A DNA stretch of 64,000 bases from Ascidia mentula (taxonomy: Eukaryota > Chordata > Ascidiacea > Phlebobranchia > Ascidiidae): contig OX387204.1 in assembly GCA_947561715.1 (NCBI GenBank), forward strand, positions 16,249,001 to 16,313,000, in the 5' to 3' direction. This document shows, one piece after another, positions 32,332 through 44,097 of this stretch (position 1 is the stretch's first letter; every line of letters begins with the position of its first letter). The notes below the pieces were generated by a model. That model saw only the letters and a program-made list of their open reading frames with translations. It made no database searches and was not told where the DNA came from. Made by a program: the position numbers and the translations under genes.

Positions 32332-33005
32332 TGTGATGTAATAGATAAAGATAATAAAGAAAGAACCTTTTTTGAAATGTGTGATTAGGGGGAGAAAATT
32401 GCTTGCAATATTTGCTTCCAAAAAACCTTCAAAGTCGTGTGCAAAGCTGTTAAATATATTGAGTTTCAACACATGGCTATGCCTATATATGTTTGGTAAG
32501 CAGTGGATTCGTTTTACACGTGAAGGAACGGTCTATAAGAGCATGCCGTTATAACAACCCATATAGAACAGGACTTCTTTTTTGTTCTGTGCCCATTCTA
32601 ATTATTTCTACGTGATTCGTGACAAACAATAGCATGAAATACACAATTGTAACTATAAGAAGCCAATTTGTTTCGCGTCGTAAAAGCTACAGTTGTGACC
32701 ACATGCAGACTAGCGACCCAAGTTTTAAAAAATCCAGCATACATACGCAAGGTGAAAAAAAACGCATCCGTTGCGACATGTGTACATAACTTCATATTAA
32801 CAGCGCAACCATACGTCTATTACATTAAATTTATAGAAGATTGAATATACATGAATATTACACACCAACACGTCATCTTTGGGTTTTTAATGAGTTTTGC
32901 TTTGGCCATGCAGCACGGCCGGGAGGCCATCTAACGTTATAGGTTCGGCCTGTTGCAACCCTTCACCTCCCAGGGCAACTGGATGCGATCCTGCGACAGA
33001 CGGTG

Positions 33006-33110
33006 ATAATCTTGCTTCAAACCACTTGATGCGGTAACCTTGCTTCAAACCACTTGATGTAGCAACCTTGCTTCAAACCACTTGATGTGGTAACCTTGCT
33101 TCAAACCACT
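33006..33110. repeat. 28-bp tandem repeat, nearly four copies
   Basis: The core CTTGCTTCAAACCACT starts at 33011, 33039, 33067 and 33095, an exact 28-base period. Only the GATG-CGG/TAG/TGG part between cores varies. Confidence 0.9.
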
Positions 33111-33937
33111 AGGGGACTTGCGATACCAATGATGATGTCAAATATGGTGTGGTACTCACCATAGAGTCACCATGCAATTATATTTAAAAATGCTGTGTAA
33201 ACAAAGCAGAAGTAATGCCATGCTTTGTAAACAATTGAGAAACAAGTCCAGTGACAAAGAGACACATTCAGAAACGAGTTTTTGCACCAAAAATCCCACA
33301 AAACTAATCAGCAACATAACGTAAATCTTTCAGGATACTTTAGCCCATGCGTATTTTACGACATAAAACGTGAAGTTCTCCTGTTGATTTGTGACCTTAC
33401 ATGCCAATGTATCGTGACAAAAATATTATAAACCACACTGGGGCTTGATAATTGGCGCACTTCAACTTGTCGTGAAAAAAGTGACTTTGATCCAGTTTGG
33501 TTTCAAATACCAAACAGGTTTTAAATACTACATTAAAATTGTTTCAAGATGTGTTTAAAACACCTGGTCACGGCTACAGGAAAACAATAACAAACTTCTA
33601 TTTAAATTGTTGGAACGAACTTTTAAAATGCACGTCGAGGTTTGTATTTAAAACACCCACAACGCAAACAAGATAAAGTCATCGTCGATTGGAACAAACC
33701 AATGCACGAAAAATATTAATGTAACTTTGTTCAAATGTATTGATGTTTGTGTAAATGTACAATTGCAGAAAATCATTATAATTACATGATTAGTTTCTGC
33801 TTTGTGATCAGAACATTAGAATTAATGTCGTTTGGTGATGTATTAAATTGCGGTTCTTTCTTCATATCACGCATAAAATAGAAAAGCAGCTGGGTTTGAA
33901 ATTTCGAGAAGTACGGATGTTTTGCGCGGATCATTTA

Positions 33938-34042
33938 AAATGCTAATCAGGTTCAAATGCCAACTTCCTTATGCAGAAGATATATGTTACTACAAACCTT
34001 AATGCAAATGACAAAGCAATCGTGAAGTTTGGGTGTATAAAG
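33938..34042 (+). promoter_or_regulatory. gene 5 promoter module
   Basis: AAATGCTAATCAG (33938), CTTATGCAGA, perfect octamer ATGCAAAT (34002-34009) and TATAAAG (34036-34042); the ATG lies at 34091. Octamer-to-TATA start spacing is 34. Almost identical to the gene 6 module. Confidence 0.78.
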
Positions 34043-34090
34043 CTCGTCATAGGAAGGTGGTCATGTCACAAATCAACTGGAAACAAAGAC

Positions 34091-36323
34091 ATGGCGAACA
34101 AGTGGATTGCGGTGGTAGGACTGTGTTTGGTTGTTCAAACCATAGGTAAGGTCAAGATGTAAAGTTTAAAAAAGGAAATACATTTTTTAGAAGTCGTAGT
34201 TGGTTTACTTATAGATCTATCAGTATCGCCGATGGTACGTTTCTGAACTAATATTCAGAGCTGATTCATACAAAAATTTCTCAGATTTAAACAAAAGCTG
34301 GACAAAAATTACTCAGAAATCTTTCATGTAAATTATTTTGTCTCACTGTGGCATTTATAACCTCAGATTTTTTTTACAGCTTTCACGATCAGTCCCTCAA
34401 ACGAAGTCACCAGTGATGGCACTTTGGGAAGTAAGTCAAAAAATAATATATGTGCAACATAAACCCATAACGTTTCACCTTTTGTAAGTTGATTGCACTG
34501 GCACTCCTGAATGTGTTAAGACGTGTCCATTGGCTAACAAGAAAGACGAACGTGGTTGTCCTTTGTGTGTGTGTAAGAGAGAAGGGGTCTTTGAAAGTGA
34601 TATATTCATTGACAGTAAGTTCACCATAATATTTAAGAATCACGTAAAGGTAAGACGAAAGTCAGTTAACATTAAAAAAGTACTTGGTGTAGCTTCAATT
34701 GACTGTTGTTGCGTGTACTTATCATATAACCTTCATCCAACGTTTATTTAGGTCGAACTTATAATTCCTTTGTTGATCTGTATGGACACAATATCGTGCC
34801 AGGAGGAGGCAGCAAGCCCTCTCAAGGGCGCTGGCCAAAAGTGAATGGTGAAGTTCTGGTACCTTACACCTTTAATTCCTCAATCCCAAGAGGTGAGAAG
34901 TCTTTCACTTTCTGTTGATGAACTCAGGGCAAGGACAAATGTAACTAATGCAATTTTGAAATATATTTGATCATTTAGGAAGCCAGACATACAACATGAT
35001 CATGAAAGCAATCGACGAATTCCACAGTAAAACATGCGTTAGATTCGTAAACAGGAAGACTGAAACAAACTATGTCGAATTTATCAGTACTGACGTTTGC
35101 CAATCGATGGTTGGAATGGCTGGAGGCAAACAAAATGTAATGAATTACAACTTGTAACTAAAATTATTTGCCTACTAAACAGGATTGTCAGTTATGGGCA
35201 ATGCGCAATACCTTTAGTCACTGAAAGAAAAGTTTTGTCGGTCATTACGGCAATTTATTTCTATTCTATTGCCGATTAAACGCTGTGTTTTGTTGCTCAT
35301 TACAATTTGAGTAAATTGGCGTAATTCATTTGCACGAACAGGTTTGGCTTTCTCCTCTATGTAACAAAAAGATTGGCACAAGCTTGCACGAACTGATGCA
35401 TGCGCTTGGATTTTGGCACGAGCAGGCACGTCCGGATAGCACAGACAATTTATTTATCCTTTGGAACAATATACCAGCAGGTGATGTTAAGTTTGTGTAT
35501 TGTTTTACCTGCTGCTGCTTTTTTAATTGAAATCAATAGAAAAATGCAGACCAATGGAAAAACTTCGAAACGATGTCGTGGCGCAAATGGAATTCTCATG
35601 GTTCTCCTTATGACGTAGGGTCGGTGATGCACTACGGTGGATATTACTTAAGCAAGAATAGAACTCACATGCCTACTATCGTGGATAAGTTGTAAGAATA
35701 TAAGTTATCGCCTGTTCGAAGCTGTTTGGTGTGAATATAAACAACATATCAAGTGTTCTTTTCAAGTAGATAATTTTGAATACTCTAGACAAAAAAAACT
35801 CATCGAAACGGCCCTAAATCTTTAGGTTGTTGTTACTGATCCAATGACCAGGCGATAAATTATGATGTTGTTAGACACTGCTTATATTTTTTGCAGTACC
35901 AAAAAACCTATAGTTGTCCAACGAGATGGTTTTTCGACGGAAGACATTTATGAAATCAATGCAATGTACGGCTGCACAGGTAAAAATCTTAAGCGTGCAT
36001 TTGGTATGTTTGGCATTTTTTAACCATAACGGAATGTGTTTTATGCAGCTCACTTGGGCAATCGTACTACCACCACTGCAGCACCAACTCCAGCACCATG
36101 CAAAGACATCAGCCTGTAAGATTTACTTCAACTAAATTTGCCTTGTTGACTTAGAAAGAAATCTACATTTTTTCTCAAAAATCCAACTTGCGTAGTCCGG
36201 TTTTGGCAAAAATAAATTATAATCTCCACTTTTGAATGTAGGCTTTGCTACCGATTTACAAGTTTGTGCGAATATCCCAATATTATACGACAATTTTGCG
36301 GAAAGACATGCAAACTTTGCTAA
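34091..36323 (+). CDS. gene 5: secreted antistasin-astacin-ShK metalloprotease, 10 exons, 347 aa
   Basis: Exons: 34091-34145, 34380-34430, 34489-34614, 34752-34892, 34979-35136, 35342-35480, 35550-35691, 35897-35979, 36049-36115, 36242-36323. This is the shortest complete member. The antistasin-like domain keeps its six Cys (ending CPLCVC) but its usual LGY reads LAN. FESDI follows. The protease has [12 protein letters not shown] from His193 and Met-turn Met250 in SVMHY. The Thr linker is cut to a few residues, followed by one ShK domain and TAA. Exon 4 is three codons shorter than in genes 3 and 4. A 3' UTR intron is likely, as in gene 3. Predicted secreted zinc endopeptidase; substrate unknown. 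Confidence 0.87.
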
Positions 36324-36615
36324 TAACCGTAAGTAAAGGAATATTTCTTTATATTGTTTATTGTAAATATTACATGCTTATTTATAATAAATCTTTTTGT
36401 ACATGATTTTTATTAAATAGTAGCTTTTAGTGTAGTCTGACTTAATTAAAATGTATTTTGCAAATATACGGACCTAACATATTTGACTCATTTTTAGGTG
36501 TCAGAAAGAAAATTGGTTCTAATCGTACACAGAAGCAGAAAATATCTAACCTTACTTTTCACATATAGTCATTATTCGTGTTGATTAAACAGATGCGATG
36601 TAATAGATAAAAGAT

Positions 36616-36621
36616 AATAAA
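36616..36621 (+). terminator. polyadenylation signal of gene 5
   Basis: AATAAA about 290 bases after the stop codon, beyond the probable 3' UTR intron. Confidence 0.5.
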
Positions 36622-37320
36622 AAATTTTCATCGTCAGAAGTGTAATGTATGATGAAGGAAACGAAACTGTTATAAATATTTGTTTCCAAAACAACTTCAA
36701 AATCGCGTGAAAAGGTATTAAGTGTATTGAGGTTCAACATATGACTACCTCTGTATATGTTTGGTAAGCAGTGAATTCGTTTTGCAAGTAAAGGAACAGT
36801 CTATAAGAGCATGCCGTTATGACAACTTATATAGAACAGGACTTAATTTTTGTTCTGTGCCCATTCTAATTATTTCTACGTGATTCATGACAAACAATAG
36901 CGTGAAATACACAGTTGTACCCATAAGAAGCCAATTTGTTTCGCGACGCAAAAGTTTTATTGGTGGCCACATGCAGACTAGCGACCATAAGTTTCAAAAA
37001 ATCCTGCTTTAGAACAGTGTAAGAAAAAGCGACGATGCAAAAACAAAACATGCGCAAAGCGGAAAAACCCATCCCGCTGCGACATGCTGTGAAGTCCTCA
37101 CTGTGTGCAACCTGATCTATAGCCATAAAAATAAAACACGATATATTGAATAACAACATAGTTCTTGTTGGTTTCAATGGGAAAATTAGCGTTGTCACTT
37201 TTTATTAACATCCCCCATAATAATATCCACACAAGGCCGAGTCATCAGGGTGACCTTTGAACTGAGAAGATATGTGTTAGTTTATCCCGTGTTGCTGCTT
37301 TTTAAATATTGTCTATAGAC

Positions 37321-37609
37321 CAGTGGTTCTCAACCTTTAAAGTTTGCGGACCGGTAAACTTTCAAAACAAATTTTGCGGACCGGTGGACTTTCAAAATCA
37401 ACCCAAAATGTAATTACGACAAAAATATGCAATTCAAAAGAAGTATGAAAAATTCAATTTAATGCTGTCTGTTTGATATCATACCTGTTAAACGCTGTTA
37501 TAATGAAGTTTCTGCAAGGCAGCATCTTGCATTTGGAATTGAGATATGAAATTGTAATGTATATGCCGGACCGGCAGGAAAGTTGAGGCGGACCGGCGGG
37601 TGAGAACCA
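37321..37609. mobile_element. non-autonomous hAT-like transposon
   Basis: The left end CAGTGGTTCTCAACC and right end GGGTGAGAACCA form terminal inverted repeats of the type known from hAT (Charlie-like) elements. Sub-terminal GCGGACCGG motifs recur at both ends. Flanking 8-mers CTATAGAC (left) and CTATAGTC (right) match at seven of eight bases, as for a hAT target duplication. There is no transposase. Confidence 0.75.
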
Positions 37610-38229
37610 CTATAGTCTAGATTATCAACCGTTATATGGTTTTGTCGTTGTCCATGCCATTTTATGTATCAAGTCTATCGTTCATACGCGTAGCAACTTT
37701 GCGTGCAAAATAGAAGTGATTTGATTTTGCCTAAATTTCTGCTTCAAGAAAAAAATGTTTTCGAAAAGGTAATTCTCTATGCTGTGGGGGAAAGCAAAAA
37801 CAAAACTTTTATTGAGCTGCAGACTGAGCACACTGTTTAAAATTAGGTGCACAAACCAACGACGTAAGCTTTGGGTTGCTTTTGCAACATTACTTCAAAA
37901 TATTTTTCATGTGTGCTTGGAAATACGTTTAACATGCGTTTTTCCTGATGTCCGGAATTTTAGTGTGGAATTCGCGTACCGCAGTTTCGATGTCTGGGAC
38001 ACCAACATGCAAAAAAGAGTCATTTTCACTGAGATATGCGCATTGTGACTTCAGCCCCGCACTTTAATCTAGGTGGCGGCAAGAGTTCCATGCTTTCGCG
38101 TGATCAGACAGCATCGCCGCACTGCGCAGGTCTAGCTTCTAGGCGATCACAGCTACCGTATCGAAATTATTACGCACGAAAGCATATAGCATCCAAGCTG
38201 AAACAGCCTTGATGTTTCCGATCTCGTTT

Positions 38230-38290
38230 TGACTTGTCGTCAAAAAGTGGCTGATTGAGCTTGGCTACAATGCCAGTAAGCCTAATGGAA
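38230..38290 (+). repeat. SINE tail fragment
   Basis: The GTGGCTGATTGAGC part and the following AATGCCAGTAAGCC match the SINE body seen at 30190-30245. The tRNA-like head is absent or too decayed to recognise. Confidence 0.45.
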
Positions 38291-39373
38291 GCATATATTT
38301 CGAAATTATAAAAGATCTCAAGGGGTTCACGACTACTCTGACCTAATCTTAAAGGGTCTGCCAAGACACAAACTTCAAGAGCCACTGTTTCAAACCAAAA
38401 GCGGGCACAGAGATTTTCACTTATCTTCCGGCCAATCGTCGAGCCGCTGAGTACCCAACTATACGTACCAAACACCAGAGATGAAACACCGTTGAACATA
38501 ATATGTCTCGGGTTTCACGTAAATTATACATAATACTCACAGCCATAATAATCATTTAGGCTGCAGACAGGTGTACACACTGTTTCGAGACCCAATAGTC
38601 AGTGCTCTATGATTATTATGGCTCTTTTTGTCAATATATTTAAAATGCTGTGTAAACAAATAACAGTAATGTCCAGTATCAAAGAGCCACATTCAAACAG
38701 AAGAATTTTTCACCCAAAAAAATTGACAAAAGTAATCAGCAACATAACGGAAATCTTGTAGGAAACTTTAGGCCAAGCGCATTTTACGACATAAAGGAGA
38801 GCTTGAATGTCAGTGTATCGTGGCCGCAATGTGTCCAGACTAACCCAGTATGTGAGTGTCTCACTCCGATTCCGACTCGGAAAAAGTTGGCTTTTATCCA
38901 GCACGGCTGCAATGGCAGTAAACCTAATTACCAAACAGGTTTTAAACATTACATTAAAATGACTTCAAGAAGTATTTAAAATACTTGTCCAGGACTACAG
39001 AAAAACAACAACAAACTTCTATTTAAATTGTTGGAACGAACTTTTAAAACTCACGTCGAGGTTTGTATTTAAAACACCCCACCACGCAAATATGATAAAA
39101 TCATACATCGTGAATAGGAACAAACCAATGCACAAAAGATATATTGTAACTTTGTTGAAATGTACTGATGCTTGTGTAGATATTTAAAAGCAGGCATTGG
39201 CCTAAAATCATTATAATTGCGTGATTAGTTTCTGCTTTGTGGTAAGAACTTCAGAATTAGTGTCGTTTGATGATAAAATGTCTTAAAAAAAACGCCTAAA
39301 CTTCAAAAGCAACTGGGCTTTAATATTGTTGTTGTGATTTTTAGAAGTACCGATGTTTTGCTCGAAGCATTTA

Positions 39374-39478
39374 AAATGCTAATCAGGTTCAAATACCAAC
39401 ATACTTATGCAGAAGATGTATGTTACTATAAACCTCTATGCAAATGACAAAGCAAACGTGAAGTTTGGGTGTATAAAG
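39374..39478 (+). promoter_or_regulatory. gene 6 promoter module
   Basis: AAATGCTAATCAGG (39374), ACTTATGCAGA, ATGCAAAT (39438-39445), TATAAAG (39472-39478); the ATG is at 39527. Spacing is the same as in gene 5. Confidence 0.78.
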
Positions 39479-39526
39479 CTCGTCATAGGAAGGCGGTAAT
39501 GTCACAAACCAACTGGAAACAAAGAC

Positions 39527-42500
39527 ATGGAGAACAAGTGGATTGCGGTGGTAGGACTGTGTCTGGTTGCACAAGCCACAGGTAAGATTCTTAAGTCAAG
39601 TATACCGAGTGCAAGTTGTTTTAACATCAGTAAGATAGTATGTGTTAAGATAGTATGTGTTGAAATAAATCGTTTATAACAATCTAATTAATTATTCATT
39701 CAAAGAGCAACGAGGTACTGGCTTCTTAAATTAGTTGTTCTCATCTAGTGGTAGGCGGACCCCTGGGGTCCCCAGAGTTTTGTTAGGGGATCCTCGGTAA
39801 ATTTAGAAGATGCGTGTTACGTAATTAAAATTCCACGTTTTTCTTCTGAATTCCAATGGAAACAGAATCATTTGCAGCAGCAAGCTGTTGTCTTGTACTG
39901 AATCATTGACATGCCACTCGGTGGATTTTCTATAAACTAAAGGGGCCCGCGTGTAACCTGACGTAACCAAAGGGGACAAACCTCCAGGACAAAATGGTTG
40001 AAAGTCACTGTCCTAAAGTCCATGTCACACGGTCATAGCAATTTCGGTTTTTTTTTAACTTAAGAAAGGAGAGCGAATGTGACGTCACTACAGGGGTGCA
40101 TCTACATTTCTATAAATTAGTCACCGAGACCACAATTACGCAATGGGCTCGAATTCTAACAAAAAATGCGCAACGTTGCCCAGGGAACTCCTATTCGACT
40201 TGTCTAGTGTTTTTGTTCTAATCCTTGCCTGAAACTTTGCAACTAAAATTATCTAGTGGTTTTATAGCTTACAAGATCAGTACTGCTGTGGCCGCAGCGA
40301 ACGAAGCCAACGGCATTGCAACAGAGAATGGTAAGAAGTCACTATCAAGGCATACAAATGCACAACATAAACTCATGTTATTTCCGCTGTTTGTAAGTAG
40401 AGTGTCCCACCACTCCAGAATGCACTAAGGTTTGCCTCTTGGATTACAAAAAAGATAAACGTGGCTGCCCTATGTGCGAGTGCGAGACGGAAGGAATCTT
40501 TGAATCTGATATCAGGATTGATGGCAAGTAAACTATGATATGACGTGTCTTCTGACGACGTTATCCAAAGATGACCAAAAGCATTAAATAGAAGTAGCAA
40601 ATGATTTCATTACATATAGTACAAATAATTTGTAATCAACTTCTTTATTACGTATAGGACGAACTTATTTGGTAGGGGCAATTGAAGCTTCCTAGACCGT
40701 ACGATACACCATCATGCTTTAAAAATATAGATTGTCATGCTCTTACAGGAAGAACTTACGGCGACCTTGAGCGACAGTATAAAGGGCAAAGCTTTAACCC
40801 GGCTAAAACAAACAGGGGAAGTTCGAATTCCACAAAAGATTGGCCATCATTCAACAGTGTTGCAGTTCCATACACTTTTGACAGCTTAATCCCAATAGGT
40901 AAGCTGCCCTAGAGCCACTAAAAGGCGTATTCGCAAGGAAGAGGAATATGCATTGATAAAAGCATACAAATATATAAATTTCCATTTTCAGGTAGCCGGA
41001 AACACAACGTTATCATGAGAGCTATCGAGGAGTATCATAATAAAACCTGTATCAGATTCGTTCAAAGGACGACTGAACTAAACTATATTGAGTTTACCAG
41101 CGGTATTAACGAATGCTCATCGTTGATTGGAATGGTTGGAGGAAAACAAAAAGTAATGGGTTTTATCGAGAATTATCTGATTAATGTAACGGATATTATA
41201 AAATTTTTTGAATTACATCAAAAAAGATGAAGTTACCAAATACTTTCAAAAAACATATACAAAACTGGCACAACGGAACGAGATAAATGACATTTTTTTT
41301 ACATAATACCAATTGTGTTAACAGGTTTTGATTTCGCCGGGCTGTGAAAAGATTGGTATAGTCTTACATGAGCTGATGCACGCACTCGGTTTCTGGCACG
41401 AACAGTCACGTCCGGACAGAGATAACTACGTACGAATCCTTTGGAACAATATACAAGCAGGTTATGCGCAGTTTGTGTGTTTATTTTATCGGTTACATGT
41501 GGTTCGACTGAAATTGTTGGCATCATGCAGGACTAGCGGTAAACTTTCAAAAGATGTCGCCGAGCGTTTGGAATTCGTATGGTTCGCCTTATGACGTAGG
41601 GTCGGTGATGCACTACGGTGGATATTACTTCAGCAAGAATATAACTCACTTGCCTACTATCGTGGATGCCTTGTAAGAATATTAGGACTAAATTCGCAAT
41701 AGGTGACTCTTTTAAGTACAGTTTTAAGTACGAACATGCAAGTCATTAAATTTCGAGAATCTTACATACTTTCGAGAAATTTAAGGTCAAAAACGATTGT
41801 TAAACATCATCAAATCGGTAAATTCTAACGCAGCAGTCACAATTTTTTGACCAGTCTTTGTAGAACGTTTTGCTGTCTCATAAAACATTCGATATATATA
41901 AGTGTTCATAAACTCCTATAAGGACACACAAAGGTTTGTTTTAAGGAACTGGTATACTGCAAGACAAAGCCAGGTGTACCGTGATGTTAAAACAACCGTA
42001 GATTTTTTGATTTTTTGAAAACGTTGCAAATAACTTGTTGTATTTTTTTGGACTTTGCAACAGTTGAACGATTCGCCAACTAATCCAGATACCCAGATAT
42101 ATCTGTGTAATTCTATAGCAAATGTTTGACGCCAAATTTCGAAAGTGAAAAAATGGTTGCGGAGCGCCCATGTCTTGGTTATCTTGACCGCTAATCAAGA
42201 ACCAGTATACATTTGTAGAAGAAACCAGTCTGTAGTGGCCCAACGAAATGGCTTTTCGTCTGAAGACCTCCATCAGATCAATGCAAAATATGGCTGCACA
42301 GGTAACGCGTTCCGTAGTCAAAGACTTTTCAAGGCAAAAAAAATATTTGTTTTTGTGCAGCATACTTTCGAAATCGAACGACCACCACTGTAGCTCAAAC
42401 TACAACCACAGCGGCACAAACTGCAACCACTGCATGCACCGACATAGACCCGTAAGAGGCACATATATTCTGCATGTTTACAAATCAATGATAGCCGTTT

Positions 42501-42589
42501 TTCAATGCAGTACTTGTCCATCTTTTATTACCTGGTGCAACTTTAATCACGTCAAGATCTCGTGCAGGAAGACATGTAAAGTTTGTTAG
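39527..42589 (+). CDS. gene 6: secreted antistasin-astacin-ShK metalloprotease, 10 exons, 361 aa
   Basis: Exons: 39527-39581, 40268-40330, 40398-40523, 40749-40898, 40992-41152, 41325-41460, 41531-41672, 42219-42301, 42361-42451, 42511-42589. The signal peptide is like gene 5. The antistasin-like domain ends CPMCEC, then FESDI. The exon 3 donor must be GC (GATG/GCAAGT): using the nearby GT would shift the frame of all later exons. [12 protein letters not shown] starts at His200; Met-turn Met257 in SVMHY. The linker is Thr/Ala/Gln-rich and the single ShK ends at TAG. Exon 6 is one codon short compared with paralogues. Intron 1 contains a decayed transposon (about 39744-40012), and a broken duplicate of the start of exon 4 precedes the real one (40658). 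Confidence 0.86.
39744..40012. repeat. decayed hAT-like element in intron 1 of gene 6
   Basis: The right end (TGGTTGAAAGTCACTGTCC) read in reverse resembles hAT termini; the left end (CTAGTGGTAGG) is degraded. G/C-rich GGGGTCCCC and AAAGGGG blocks lie between. Assignment is by resemblance only. Confidence 0.35.
40658..40680 (+). pseudogene. broken duplicate of the start of exon 4 in gene 6
   Basis: An acceptor-like TATAG is followed by GACGAACTTAT, matching the start of exon 4 in genes 5 and 8, but the frame reaches TAG at 40693-40695, before any donor. The intact exon starts at 40749, so this looks like a truncated exon duplicate. Confidence 0.5.
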
Positions 42590-43940
42590 TCATCATAGCC
42601 AAATTCTGCCAAGGTAAAAAGAAAAATGTGTAGTTTTATCAACAACAAACCAACGTTTACCACCTTTAGCATCCGGATCAACAGAGAATTAGAATTTGAA
42701 CCCGACAAAAATTCGTCTATTTTATCCCAGGGATCCAAATCTTCCCTAAGAAGATGACATTAACTGTTAACTTCGTGATTTATCCTTATGTGTTTGTCAT
42801 GCTTATTTATACAATAAACAGATACACTTGAACACTTGATCAATAGTCCCATTCTGTGAATTAAACGTCGAAAGTGTAACAGTTGATTGCAAAGGGTATC
42901 AGAAGGCCACAGGATTGAATTTGACAAGCCGATAAAGAATCTGTATGAAAGTGATGATGCAGCACCAGTTAACTATTGTATAGCTGAGTAGGTAGAATAA
43001 TGGTTGGATTAACCATCAGACAAACAGGGCACATGCCTTTGGACTGACCAACAATTCAGGCCACCTTAATAATTTGGCAAATGTTCAGGATTCAAGAAGT
43101 AAACGGTCATCGCTTCATTAATTCCTTCACAAGCTTCAAAAAAGTTGACAAATTCGTTGCTGTGTTTAAAGTGTTTTACCTTTACTCTTAGAAAGCGCAA
43201 TATGTCGGGCCCCTTTCACAATTCAGCACAGGGCAAATTAATGGAATGAAAAAGAGTGAATTTTTCTGGCAATGTTAGCCATCGGGAAAAGTAACCCAAC
43301 AGTTTAAGCCTCGACAAGTTGTGTTCTTTACCCGCAGAGTAGTTACTATGGTAAAATAAGGCATCGTTTCTAACAGCTTCGCTTTTAAACTATAAAGAAG
43401 CGCCCACTACCCTACAATCTGTAATATATGTATACAAGGGTGGATGATTCTGTAGGCGTAACAGGAAGACGTTATTTTTGTATTAAACTGCAGTTGTGCA
43501 ATAATTTTAGCAGGAAATTTCAACACGAAAAAAGTAGGTTACTTGTACACAGGCAAATTTCGGTTCAATTGATAACAAATCGATCAATGACATCGAAATG
43601 TTAGTTAGACCGACAAGATTTTTCAAATCATGTAGAAATCAGGCACCGGCCTCACATCATTTAAACAGCAATATGAATATTCTGTGCATTTGATAATGTC
43701 GTGTGTTTTAAGTTTCCAGCAATAACCCTTCAAATACAATCAGTAGCATTTTTATGGCGAGCAAATAGATAATAACCAACTCATTAATCTGGGATAAATT
43801 TTGCAACAACAAACAACGGAGTTATCGTTTCTGTTAGTTATATGCCGTACAGGTCTTGGGGTTTATCGCTGGTAGCAATTATGCACCTTATATGCAGCAG
43901 TGCGAACCGGCGTCCGAAGACGTTTCGCGTGAATAATTAA
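42590..43940. other. intergenic between genes 6 and 7; nothing recognised
   Basis: Apart from the gene 6 3' end I see no gene, RNA gene or clear transposon. The area near 42890-42990 vaguely resembles an antistasin exon but has an early stop and no Cys pattern, so it is not called. Confidence 0.5.
42813..42818 (+). terminator. polyadenylation signal of gene 6
   Basis: AATAAA about 225 bases after the stop codon; the first one on this strand. Confidence 0.5.
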
Positions 43941-44042
43941 AAATGCTAGTTAAAATCATAACATACTTATGCAGACATCTGATTGTTTGTACAAGCTTCA
44001 ATGTAAATGCTAAACTAGACGCAAAGTTTTTGTAGTATAAAG
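43941..44042 (+). promoter_or_regulatory. gene 7 promoter module
   Basis: AAATGCTAG (43941), ACTTATGCAGA, ATGTAAAT (44001-44008), GCAAAGTTTTTGTAG and TATAAAG (44036-44042); the ATG is at 44098. Confidence 0.76.
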
Positions 44043-44097
44043 ATACCAGCAGTTGCCATGTTAGAAGCAAGCATACACAGACGGAGAAGAAGACAAG

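Larger units (their letters stand above)
32098..33937. other. intergenic between genes 4 and 5; minisatellite and duplicated flanks
   Basis: No gene is seen. The block holds the gene 4 3' UTR exon, the downstream-flank repeat (about 32660-32790), a 28-bp minisatellite (33006-33110), and from about 33190 a flank that is a diverged copy of 38640-39500 upstream of gene 6. Confidence 0.6.
36324..39372. other. intergenic between genes 5 and 6; hAT-like element, SINE fragments, duplicated flanks
   Basis: No gene is seen. The downstream-flank repeat lies at about 36925-37135 and a hAT-like element at 37321-37609. SINE-tail fragments related to the 30180-30245 body occur at about 38230-38290 and 38880-38930. 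From about 38640 the sequence copies the gene 5 upstream flank. The open frame at 37779-38048 has no recognisable family. Confidence 0.6.

Noticed and set aside
37779..38048. 89-codon open frame between genes 5 and 6
   Set aside because: No domain, no promoter or splice support, and surrounded by transposon debris.
42880..42990. possible antistasin exon relic
   Set aside because: Only the TTGATTGC start and a GAAAGTGAT end resemble exon 3; the middle lacks the Cys pattern and has an early stop.
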